Shown: in pieces, positions 1-5,524 of the stretch
Layout of the letters: each line of letters begins with the position of its first letter
How positions within the stretch are numbered: position 1 is the stretch's first letter
Assembly (NCBI GenBank): GCA_012513195.1
Contig: JAAZCR010000210.1
Coordinates: 1 to 5,524 of the forward strand
Origin: Bacilli bacterium
GTDB lineage: Bacteria > Bacillota_I > Bacilli_A > Haloplasmatales > Haloplasmataceae
Length of the DNA stretch: 5,524 nucleotides
Reading direction: 5' to 3'
Position numbers and translations under genes: made by a program
The notes under the pieces: generated by a model
The model's input: the letters and a program-made list of their open reading frames with translations, nothing else
Database searches by the model: none
Told to the model about the DNA's origin: nothing

Positions 1-236
1 ACATTAATTCCATCAATTGGTTCTAATTTTGTATTCATTGGTTCTTTGGAAAAACTATCTTTTGTTTCACTTGGATCGCTAATCACGAATTGAGGTTCGT
101 CCTCTGTCGTAGTAGTTGGTTCAGTTGTCGTTGTTGGTTCATTTGTTGTGGTTTCTTCTGTTGTTACTTGTGATTTTTTACAGCCCACAACAATTAGTAA
201 AAGAATCAAACTAAATAATACGAATATTTTTTTCAT
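1..236 (-). CDS. Lipoprotein with Thr-rich linker, 5' part only (runs off the left edge)
   Basis: Only the first 78 codons are in the window. The ATG is at 236-234, preceded by GGGAGG (246-241) four bases upstream, which fixes the start. The product begins MKKIF, then a hydrophobic stretch rich in Leu, Ile and Val ending in the lipobox V-V-G-C with Cys at residue 19. That is a type II (lipoprotein) signal, so the mature protein should be lipid-anchored outside the membrane. Residues about 20-48 are a low-complexity Thr/Glu/Pro stalk with repeated TTTTE blocks. The remaining 30 residues match no domain I recognise. The gene lies 37 bp after the lyase stop codon, with no visible terminator or promoter between, so it is probably the second gene of a lyase operon. 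By analogy with the other lipoprotein here it may carry a binding or catalytic domain further on, but none can be seen. Function unknown. Confidence 0.88.
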   Translation of the reverse strand, partial: MKKIFVLFSLILLLIVVGCKKSQVTTEETTTNEPTTTTEPTTTTEDEPQFVISDPSETKDSFSKEPMNTKLEPIDGIN

Positions 237-273
237 ACTACCTCCCACATTTCTTGAAAATTATTATCTATTA

Positions 274-2076
274 TTATTTAACATCCAACCAAGCGAAGTT
301 AAAACGTAGTTTTGTCTGAGCGTCTACTTGGCAATGAAAATCAATCAGGTATGCTTCTTTTTCCTCATATCTATGATTCTTATAAACTTCTTTCTTTATT
401 TCAATGCTGTTTATATTATCACTTTGGATTAATAAAGTAGAGTTTTTACCAATAATACTTACACTATTGGGTGATATCATTTTTACCGGACATACAGTTA
501 TAAATCTTTCCGTAATATGATTATTATGCTTATTAAATAAAAACTCATCTTCGATTATTAAACATGGTTGACTAGCTTGGTAAGTAAAACGTCGAATAAA
601 TTGTAGTAAACTTGGATCTTCATAAGCATGGGTTATATTTAACTTCCCACGGATAACATCATGAAGATTTACTTCAAAATTGATTCCGCATTTATCTCTT
701 CCGCTTGCTTGTCCATAACCATTGATAATCGGAACTGAATGTCCATATGAACTACAAGTGAGATAATTATAACGTAAGTTTTCATCAAAATACTGTTTCG
801 TATATTCACCTCTACCAAGATCACTAATCAACGTATCATGCTCAACTTGTAAAATAAATGTGCCTATATCATTATGATTATGTGGTTCACCGTTATGTCC
901 GCCTTTAAAAGCAAACACAATCCGTTTATCATTAAATCTTTTCTTACTAACTAATATTTGCGATTCTTTAAAACAATAATCATACTCATCAAATTTTGGC
1001 ACTTTTAGGTTTGGTTCATACCATAGAAAATCTCGCACTAGATTTACCCAACGATAATGGCCATCTGTAGTACGGTCTACCATGATCTCAGGTGGTAAAA
1101 CTAGCGTTTGGTATAACTTCGCGAGATAGTGTGTTAATCCTAATAAATGACTACTTGTTAAATCAGTATCTGAAAATGGTAGGATATAATCATCGATGAG
1201 AAAAGCTTTTTGTTGAAAAGTTGCAACCTGTTTAACCTTTTCTATTTGAAAGAGATTAATATGATTATTAGTTCTTCTTTTTAATAAATCTGCAAAATAA
1301 ACATAGAAACTAAAACCATATTTCCAATACTCATATCCTTCTAGACAAGCACCATCTTCGGGAAATCCGTCAAGGTATCCACCTAAAGTTGCTAGTACCT
1401 TAAGTAGAATCGGTGCTAATGCGCTTTCATCGGATATTAAATAAATAGCTGCTGCACCTATCGATCCGGCACAGACGGCAGCCCAATTCATGTCGGTTAC
1501 TTCCCACCATTTTAACTTCTCTTCAAGCATATATGGTATGAAGATACGTTCATTTATTTCCGTAGTAATGAAGTTGCATAAATCATCATCAATCTTACCA
1601 CGGAACAGGTAGGTTATTTCAGCAAGCGTAAAAGCCATTTCGCAACTAAACAAGTCAAGTTCTCGTTGAGGATTATATCGTGTATCTTTACATACTTGCT
1701 TAATATGAGCTTGTAAAGCCCATAGATACTCAGTACATAATTGAAACAGAACATTTTCTAAATGTGACCGATTATCGGATGATTCATTTATGAGATAAGC
1801 GATACTGGCGACTTCTAATCGCAATTGATTGCGAAAGTAATAATCTTGGAATTCTTTGCGCGAACCAGTGCTTTTAAAGATTTGATAGTCGGTATAGCGA
1901 AATTGTATTAATGGTTCCCGTTTAAATTGCTCATGTAATTCTAATATGTTATCCACTCTTTTTTTAAAAAGCGGGTGAGTTGCCATCATTTTTATTCTAT
2001 CGATCCAACCATCACATAAACTAACATTATGGTTAAAAGTCTTCAATCCATTAATTAAAGAACGATAACTAACCAT
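274..2076 (-). CDS. Heparinase II/III family protein (putative cytosolic polysaccharide/oligosaccharide lyase)
   Basis: The product is 600 residues from the ATG at 2076-2074. An in-frame GTG at 2085 would add three residues. I prefer the ATG because a GAGTGA motif (2087-2082) sits five bases before it, while nothing Shine-Dalgarno-like precedes the GTG. The N-terminal ~360 residues are mostly helical, as in the alpha/alpha toroid of this superfamily. They contain an Asn-Trp pair (N197-W198) where such lyases place an active-site Asn or His, and the FPEDG...EGYEYWKYG stretch (238-254), whose tyrosines are candidates for the catalytic base/acid. The C-terminal half is the beta-sandwich heparinase II/III domain. 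It shows GGHNGEPHNHND (392-403, clustered His/Asn), DLGRGEY (419-425) and SSYGHS (442-447). The family cleaves uronic acid-containing glycans by beta-elimination. No signal peptide is visible, so it probably acts on imported oligosaccharides in the cytoplasm. The gene ends in tandem TAA codons. The exact PL family and substrate cannot be assigned by eye. Confidence 0.88.
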   Translation of the reverse strand: MVSYRSLINGLKTFNHNVSLCDGWIDRIKMMATHPLFKKRVDNILELHEQFKREPLIQFRYTDYQIFKSTGSRKEFQDYYFRNQLRLEVASIAYLINESSDNRSHLENVLFQLCTEYLWALQAHIKQVCKDTRYNPQRELDLFSCEMAFTLAEITYLFRGKIDDDLCNFITTEINERIFIPYMLEEKLKWWEVTDMNWAAVCAGSIGAAAIYLISDESALAPILLKVLATLGGYLDGFPEDGACLEGYEYWKYGFSFYVYFADLLKRRTNNHINLFQIEKVKQVATFQQKAFLIDDYILPFSDTDLTSSHLLGLTHYLAKLYQTLVLPPEIMVDRTTDGHYRWVNLVRDFLWYEPNLKVPKFDEYDYCFKESQILVSKKRFNDKRIVFAFKGGHNGEPHNHNDIGTFILQVEHDTLISDLGRGEYTKQYFDENLRYNYLTCSSYGHSVPIINGYGQASGRDKCGINFEVNLHDVIRGKLNITHAYEDPSLLQFIRRFTYQASQPCLIIEDEFLFNKHNNHITERFITVCPVKMISPNSVSIIGKNSTLLIQSDNINSIEIKKEVYKNHRYEEKEAYLIDFHCQVDAQTKLRFNFAWLDVK

Positions 2077-2109
2077 TAGTATCACTCATTCACTTAATCT
2101 CATGTTTAC

Positions 2110-2139
2110 ATTATAGACTATAGATTGACAATTAATCAA
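2110..2139 (-). promoter_or_regulatory. Leftward sigma-70-type promoter for the lyase operon
   Basis: Read on the minus strand, there is a -35 TTGATT (2139-2134; four of six consensus bases), an 18-bp spacer, and a perfect -10 TATAAT (2115-2110). Transcription would start near 2103 and give a leader of about 27 nt before the ATG at 2076. This is the best match found upstream of the lyase gene. It is a prediction from sequence only. Confidence 0.65.
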
Positions 2140-2144
2140 GTTAT
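2120..2144. promoter_or_regulatory. Imperfect inverted repeat over the leftward -35 (possible operator)
   Basis: The repeat is centred on base 2132. The arms match as ATA/TAT (2120-2122 with 2142-2144) and TTGA/TCAA (2125-2128 with 2136-2139), plus one pair flanking the centre. The pattern covers the leftward -35 hexamer and part of its spacer, a position where a bound repressor would block polymerase. The symmetry is only moderate, in AT-rich DNA, so chance is a real alternative. Confidence 0.25.
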
Positions 2145-2275
2145 TTTAGTAAAATATTTTTGTTTTTTCCCATAAATCAACCAAATTTTTCTTAAATATT
2201 CGTGAAAAAAAACTTTAATTTAACTTAGATTTACTAAAGATATCTGTGCTTTTCCTAACTAAAATCTGCTAAATA

Positions 2276-2304
2276 TTGACAACTAAAAATCATAATGTTA
2301 TTCT
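2276..2304 (+). promoter_or_regulatory. Rightward sigma-70-type promoter with extended -10 for the GH50-like operon
   Basis: There is a perfect -35 TTGACA (2276-2281), a 17-bp spacer, and a -10 TATTCT (2299-2304; four of six, keeping the key T1, A2 and T6). The TG at 2296-2297 lies one base before it, giving the extended -10 form TGnTATTCT. Transcription would start near 2311, leaving a leader of about 100 nt before the ATG at 2410. A second TTGACA at 2125-2130 has only poor -10 partners and lies much further away. Confidence 0.65.
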
Positions 2305-2320
2305 AAAGTTAATTACTTTA
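2304..2320. promoter_or_regulatory. Perfect inverted repeat at the predicted rightward start site (candidate operator)
   Basis: TAAAGT (2304-2309) and ACTTTA (2315-2320) are exact reverse complements separated by five bases (TAATT). The repeat begins on the last base of the -10 and spans the predicted transcription start, the classic place for a repressor operator. No regulator gene is in the window, so the binding family cannot be named. The arms are short and AT-rich, so position rather than length is the main argument. Confidence 0.4.
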
Positions 2321-2409
2321 TTCTTATTATAACATAAGTTAGTATGATCGTGCTAGTATAGCGGAAATAAACTAAAATTACCAGTTAAATTATATGTGGA
2401 GGATTAAAA

Positions 2410-4419
2410 ATGAAAATTGATTTTACCAAAACCCACGTCCGTGATGGTGAAATTCGCTATTGTACTAATGATAAAATTGAGATTAAACTTTACGCTAAAG
2501 GTGGAGGACTAGTTATTCCACAAATTAATACTTCTAATCATAGATATGTAATAGGTGATGTAATAGTCAAAGAAGAGCATTCCGTCGCAATGATGTTTCG
2601 TTGTTTTTTACCAAATCAAACACATGAGAATATTTTCTTCCGTTTTGGTCTTTTACCAGAATTTAAAACACGCATTTGTCTAGATCTAAACCTTTTAGAC
2701 TGTTCAACGATTTTTACTAATCGGACACCTGGTACGCTTAAATTAGTAGTTCACGGACAACGAACCAACCGCAATGAAGTTGAACGGTTTGAACTAGGTA
2801 TTGAAAAAACGTTCCATGATGTTACGCTTAGTTTTGAGAATTTTTATTTAAGCGATGAAATGCCTGAAGAATTCCCTATTCCAGATATTAAACTAGTTGA
2901 TGAATTTGGACAATGGAAAAGAAAAGATTGGCCTAGTAAAATATATTCGTTCTCACAACTAAAAGATGCACTCCAAAAACATGAAGGTGATGCAAATTAT
3001 CCTTTCGCAAATTGGAATAAATGGGGTGGCGACAAAACTCGTAAACTTACAGAAGGTACAGGATTCTTTAGAACTTACAAGGATTCTGCTGGTCGCTGGC
3101 ATCTCGTCGACCCTGATGGATGCGATTATTTTTCTGTTGGACCATGTGGTGTAAATCCTGGAGATGAATGCCGTATCGATCATTTTGAAAAACTCTGTGA
3201 TTATTTACCTGATGTTGATGATCCTGAATTTAAAGATTTCTATCGTATAGGTGAACGTCAACGTGCCAAATATATGCCAAAAGATTATGCAAAAACCGTT
3301 TTCTTTACTGGTATAAATCTCAAACGTGTATACGGAAACAACTGGTATGAAAAATGGGAAGAACTTACATATAATATTTTAAAAAAGTATGGTTTAAATA
3401 CGATTGGTAATTTTTCTGGAATTATACGAAATAATAGAAATATCCAAATTCCGTATGTACGTCAATTATATGGTTTCCCTACTACGGAAACATTAATATT
3501 CCGAGACTTTCCCGATGTCCTTGCACCAGAATACCAACTTAATTCAGAAAAATTTGCATCTCAACTTACTCCATATGTGGATGATCCTTATATGATTGGT
3601 TATTTCTTACGAAATGAACCTGAATTTGCCTTTGTAGAAAACATCGCTATTGTAGATGAAGTTTTACATAATCCCGCTCAAACATATTGTCGTTCAGGTT
3701 TTATTAAATATTTAAAGGATAAATATCAAACCATCGAACGATTAAATGCAGCTTGGGATTCTGACTTCCATGATTTTGCTGATTTGAATAAACCAATTGA
3801 AAAATGTTCCGCGCGTTATCCTAAATCAACACCAGATATTCGTCACTACTCAGCACTTTTAATCAAAGAATATATTCGCATACCTTCGGAATGTTGTCGG
3901 AAAGTTGATAAGAACCATCTTAATTTAGGATTACGCTGGGCAACAGCTAATAATCATGATATGATGAGTGGGTGGGAATACTTTGATGTGTTTTCGATAA
4001 ATTGTTATAGTTTTGATCCTACCAATGACTTGAACTTTGTCGCTAATGCCAAAGTGGATTTACCTATCATGATTGGTGAGTTTCATTGCGGTGCTTTAGA
4101 CAGAGGTCTACCTGCAACAGGATTGAAAGGTGTAGAAAATCAAGAGGAACGCGGTAAAATGTGGCGTTACTTTGTGGAACGTGTAGCTAGCCATCCTCAA
4201 GGAGTGGGAGCACATTGGTTCCAATTTAATGATCAATTCTGTTTAGGAAGATATGATGGCGAGAATTATCAAATTGGACTGGTCGATATTTGCATGCAAC
4301 CTTATAAAGAACTGATGGAAGCAGTATACGAAACTTCAAAAGTTATTTACGCAGTAAAAAATGGGGAAAGAGCACCTTATGCCACTTTCCCCAAAGCAAT
4401 ACCGATGATTGGTTATTAA
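2410..4419 (+). CDS. GH50-like (agarase-type, clan GH-A) glycoside hydrolase, probably cytosolic
   Basis: The product is 669 residues. The start is set by GGAGG (2398-2402) seven bases before the ATG. Residues 1 to about 160 look like the beta-sandwich, carbohydrate-binding-like domain that precedes the catalytic barrel in GH50 agarases. The junction motif DEFGQWKRKDWPSK (164-177) and the strand GFFRTYKDSAGRWHLVDPDG (218-237) also fit that family. In the barrel, DDPYMIGYFLRNEPEF (391-406) gives E403 as likely acid/base. IMIGEFHCGALDRG (553-566) gives E557 as likely nucleophile. AHWFQFNDQ...GRYDGENYQIG (601-623) matches the conserved C-terminal barrel motif. Characterised GH50 enzymes are mainly beta-agarases releasing neoagarobiose from agarose, and most are exported. 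This one has no signal peptide, so it probably cuts imported oligosaccharides. The substrate may not be agar, because the neighbouring lyase points to a uronate-containing glycan. It is first in an operon with a lipoprotein gene about 30 bp downstream. The last codons overlap a minus-strand hairpin. The family call is from motif memory, not a search. Confidence 0.85.
   Translation: MKIDFTKTHVRDGEIRYCTNDKIEIKLYAKGGGLVIPQINTSNHRYVIGDVIVKEEHSVAMMFRCFLPNQTHENIFFRFGLLPEFKTRICLDLNLLDCSTIFTNRTPGTLKLVVHGQRTNRNEVERFELGIEKTFHDVTLSFENFYLSDEMPEEFPIPDIKLVDEFGQWKRKDWPSKIYSFSQLKDALQKHEGDANYPFANWNKWGGDKTRKLTEGTGFFRTYKDSAGRWHLVDPDGCDYFSVGPCGVNPGDECRIDHFEKLCDYLPDVDDPEFKDFYRIGERQRAKYMPKDYAKTVFFTGINLKRVYGNNWYEKWEELTYNILKKYGLNTIGNFSGIIRNNRNIQIPYVRQLYGFPTTETLIFRDFPDVLAPEYQLNSEKFASQLTPYVDDPYMIGYFLRNEPEFAFVENIAIVDEVLHNPAQTYCRSGFIKYLKDKYQTIERLNAAWDSDFHDFADLNKPIEKCSARYPKSTPDIRHYSALLIKEYIRIPSECCRKVDKNHLNLGLRWATANNHDMMSGWEYFDVFSINCYSFDPTNDLNFVANAKVDLPIMIGEFHCGALDRGLPATGLKGVENQEERGKMWRYFVERVASHPQGVGAHWFQFNDQFCLGRYDGENYQIGLVDICMQPYKELMEAVYETSKVIYAVKNGERAPYATFPKAIPMIGY
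4356..4393 (-). terminator. Minus-strand terminator-like hairpin with a T6 tract, inside the 3' end of the GH50-like gene
   Basis: The 9-bp arms TGGGGAAAG (4362-4370) and CTTTCCCCA (4385-4393) are perfectly complementary. An inner GCA/TGC pairing (4372-4374 with 4380-4382) leaves a five-base loop. On the minus strand the stem is followed at once by six Ts (plus-strand A6 at 4356-4361), the layout of a Rho-independent terminator. The plus strand has no T-run after the stem, so it should not stop the operon's own transcript. The hairpin lies within codons about 650-662 of the coding region. Function as an antisense terminator is inferred. Confidence 0.5.
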
Positions 4420-4430
4420 GATAATATTCA

Positions 4431-4445
4431 AAGGAGGATAATATA
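4431..4445 (+). promoter_or_regulatory. Shine-Dalgarno AAGGAGG spaced for an ATA start codon
   Basis: A full AAGGAGG (4431-4437) sits five bases before ATA AAG AAA (4443-4451) and 14 bases before the first in-frame ATG (4452). No ATG, GTG or TTG lies in frame between the upstream stop TAA (4422-4424) and 4452. Starting at ATA would give the common lipoprotein opening M-K-K. The site therefore either drives a rare ATA start or serves the ATG at an unusually long spacing. Confidence 0.6.
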
Positions 4446-4451
4446 AAGAAA

Positions 4452-5524
4452 ATGAGAAGAGAGTTCACATTAATTTTACTTCTTATGCTATTAATAATTG
4501 TTGCATGCACCAAACGAAGTTCTACAACTACAGAACAAGAAACGACCACATCACAAACAACAACTACCCAACAAACTACTACAACAACAGAACTCGTCGT
4601 CGATGAAGATCTCGTCCTCTGGTACAATTTCAATGAAAATACAGGAGATGTTATAAAGGACCTCACTAAAAATGGTAATGATGGTATTGCTTATAATACT
4701 ACTTGGTATGAAGCATATGATAATAAAGGTGCCCTCGCATTTAATGGCGAAGATAGTTATGTAGAATTACCAAACAACATCCTAAAAGACCTTGATAGTA
4801 TTACTATAGTTATCGATGCCTTTATTGATCCCGAAAGCGAAATTCCTTTCTGGTTATATACCATTGGTACACATGAAGACGCAGGAGCTTATTCTAATGG
4901 AAGTTATCTAGGCTTATTAAATGATAGTTTTAATATACTCCGTGCAAGTGTTACCAAAAGACGCTGGGAAGCTGAACAAAATACTTCTAAAAACAGCAGT
5001 GCTTTAAAGGGAGTTTGGACAAAATTCATCTTTACATACAATGGAACACTAGCTACATTGTATGAGTATGATACCTCAGTCGCACGTAATGCTAATGTGA
5101 CAATCAAACCTAGTGATTTAGGTGAAACAAAGTATAACTATATAGGTAAACCTGCATATCGAGCTGATAATTACTTCAAAGGTTCAATTAAAGATTTTCG
5201 AATTTATAAACGTGCTCTTACATTTGATGAAGTAAGACAATTAAGCATTGAAGAAAGTGAAAAGCTAATTCAACTTGATTATGAAGCACTCACTATTGCA
5301 AATGCTAATGAAATAACAGAGAAAATAAATCTACCACTCCGTGGTAAATATGGTTCAGTTATTGATTGGAAATCAAGCAATCAAAATTATGTCCGTAATG
5401 ATGGTAGAGTAACTCGTCCTCCACAAGGTGAAGAAGACAAAAAAGTTACCTTAACTGCCACCATTAAAAACGGCGCTTATCAACTACAAAAAGAATTTGA
5501 GGTGATTGTGTTGGCTGAATATAC
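4452..5524 (+). CDS. Surface lipoprotein with LamG and Ig-like domains, 5' part only (runs off the right edge)
   Basis: The frame is open from 4452 to the window end (357 codons), with no stop. The first in-frame ATG is annotated, but an ATA at 4443 is better placed relative to the Shine-Dalgarno site. A hydrophobic stretch ends in the lipobox I-V-A-C with Cys at residue 19, so the mature protein should be membrane-anchored outside the cell. Residues 24-46 are a Thr/Gln/Glu stalk. Residues about 52-255 form a LamG/concanavalin-like jelly roll: LVLWYNFNENTGD (54-66) at the start, ALAFNGEDSYVELP (94-107) after it, and the closing FKGSIKDFRIYKRAL (242-256). Residues about 276-355 resemble the 'atrophied' bacterial Ig-like domain found next to catalytic modules in extracellular glycosidases (IDWKSSN 304-310, DGRVTRP 317-323, VTLTATI 332-338). 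A catalytic domain, for example GH43-type, may follow beyond the window, but none is visible. It is probably co-transcribed with the GH50-like gene. Confidence 0.88.
   Translation, partial: MRREFTLILLLMLLIIVACTKRSSTTTEQETTTSQTTTTQQTTTTTELVVDEDLVLWYNFNENTGDVIKDLTKNGNDGIAYNTTWYEAYDNKGALAFNGEDSYVELPNNILKDLDSITIVIDAFIDPESEIPFWLYTIGTHEDAGAYSNGSYLGLLNDSFNILRASVTKRRWEAEQNTSKNSSALKGVWTKFIFTYNGTLATLYEYDTSVARNANVTIKPSDLGETKYNYIGKPAYRADNYFKGSIKDFRIYKRALTFDEVRQLSIEESEKLIQLDYEALTIANANEITEKINLPLRGKYGSVIDWKSSNQNYVRNDGRVTRPPQGEEDKKVTLTATIKNGAYQLQKEFEVIVLAEY
4521..4590 (+). repeat. Low-complexity ACA/ACT trinucleotide tract encoding the Thr-rich stalk
   Basis: Runs of ACA, ACT and ACC codons, broken by CAA and GAA, encode the Thr/Gln/Glu linker between the lipid anchor and the LamG domain. 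The codons are mixed rather than one pure repeat, so slippage-based length change is possible between strains but not strongly predicted. A similar tract, read on the minus strand, lies at about 95-167 in the other lipoprotein gene. Confidence 0.6.

Larger units (their letters stand above)
2077..2409. other. Divergent intergenic control region
   Basis: This 333-bp, very AT-rich gap separates the two divergent operons. No credible ORF or RNA gene is seen in it. It holds a leftward promoter (about 2110-2139), a rightward promoter (about 2276-2304), an inverted repeat over the expected rightward start (2304-2320), a looser inverted repeat over the leftward -35 (2120-2144) and the Shine-Dalgarno site GGAGG (2398-2402) of the GH50-like gene. 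The stretch 2151-2275 is mostly A/T tracts, including the palindrome AAAATATTTT (2151-2160). The hexamer ACTAAA recurs at 2233, 2258, 2282 and 2371. The spacing implies separate promoters that could share a regulator. Confidence 0.8.

Noticed and set aside
237..273. Possible terminator or promoter between the lyase and the left-edge lipoprotein
   Set aside because: The 37-bp gap holds only A/T triplets and a Shine-Dalgarno site. There is no GC stem and no room for a -35/-10 pair.
1819..1834. Near-palindrome TCGCAAT-TG-ATTGCGA inside the lyase gene
   Set aside because: Seven-base arms with a two-base centre are expected about once by chance in a window this size, and it lies in coding sequence with no regulatory context.
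2125..2155. Second rightward promoter: TTGACA (2125-2130) with TAAAAT (2150-2155)
   Set aside because: The spacer is 19 bp, the site is about 255 bp from the gene, and the TTGACA falls in the spacer of the better leftward promoter. A promoter at 2276-2304 explains the gene more simply.
2959..3183. Short overlapping frames on both strands inside the GH50-like gene
   Set aside because: They are shadows fully inside a gene with clear family motifs, and no translation signals support them.
4343..4666. Open frame on the minus strand giving a Val/Ser-rich peptide
   Set aside because: It is the antisense of the Thr-codon tract and of the GH50-like gene end. It has no Shine-Dalgarno site and its low complexity comes from the opposite-strand repeat.
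4904..5107. Minus-strand frame of 67 codons inside the LamG lipoprotein gene
   Set aside because: It lies opposite the conserved LamG coding frame, with no start signals and no recognisable domain.
1..5524. CRISPR array, tRNA/rRNA genes, insertion sequence or phage parts
   Set aside because: No regularly spaced repeats, cloverleaf, transposase motifs or terminal inverted repeats were seen on either strand.

Overview
The window is AT-rich and carries genes in the style of a low-GC Gram-positive-type bacterium: strong GGAGG Shine-Dalgarno sites, short MKK-type lipoprotein signals, and sigma-70-like promoters. Every Trp codon in the two complete genes is TGG and there is no in-frame TGA, so the standard bacterial code (table 11) is in use. 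This argues against the UGA=Trp mycoplasmas. Thr-rich linkers right after the lipobox Cys suggest a Bacillota or early-branching Mycoplasmatota lineage (Haloplasma, Izemoplasmatales or Acholeplasma-like), but the taxonomy is inference.

The layout is two divergent transcription units around a 333-bp AT-rich control region (2077-2409). Leftward: a heparinase II/III-type polysaccharide lyase gene (274-2076), followed after 37 bp by the start of a lipoprotein gene that runs off the left edge (1-236). Rightward: a GH50-like (agarase-type clan GH-A) glycoside hydrolase gene (2410-4419), followed after about 30 bp by a second lipoprotein gene (from 4452, or from an ATA at 4443) with a LamG domain and an Ig-like domain, which runs off the right edge.

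The two units mirror each other: an enzyme without a signal peptide, presumably cytosolic, followed by a lipoprotein with a Thr-rich stalk, presumably surface-anchored. The simplest reading is part of a polysaccharide-utilisation locus. Surface lipoproteins bind or cut the polymer outside, oligosaccharides are imported by transporters not present here, and the lyase and the glycosidase finish the job inside. The lyase implies a uronic acid and the GH50-like enzyme implies a beta-linked galactose-type residue, so a uronate- and galactose-containing glycan (algal or animal) is a reasonable but unproven guess.

Regulatory signals can be read in the divergent region: a near-consensus promoter for each direction, a perfect 6-5-6 inverted repeat at the expected rightward start site, and a looser inverted repeat over the leftward -35. 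Two oddities stand out. A terminator-like hairpin followed by six Ts lies on the minus strand inside the 3' end of the GH50-like gene. The downstream lipoprotein has its Shine-Dalgarno site correctly spaced for an ATA codon rather than for the first ATG.
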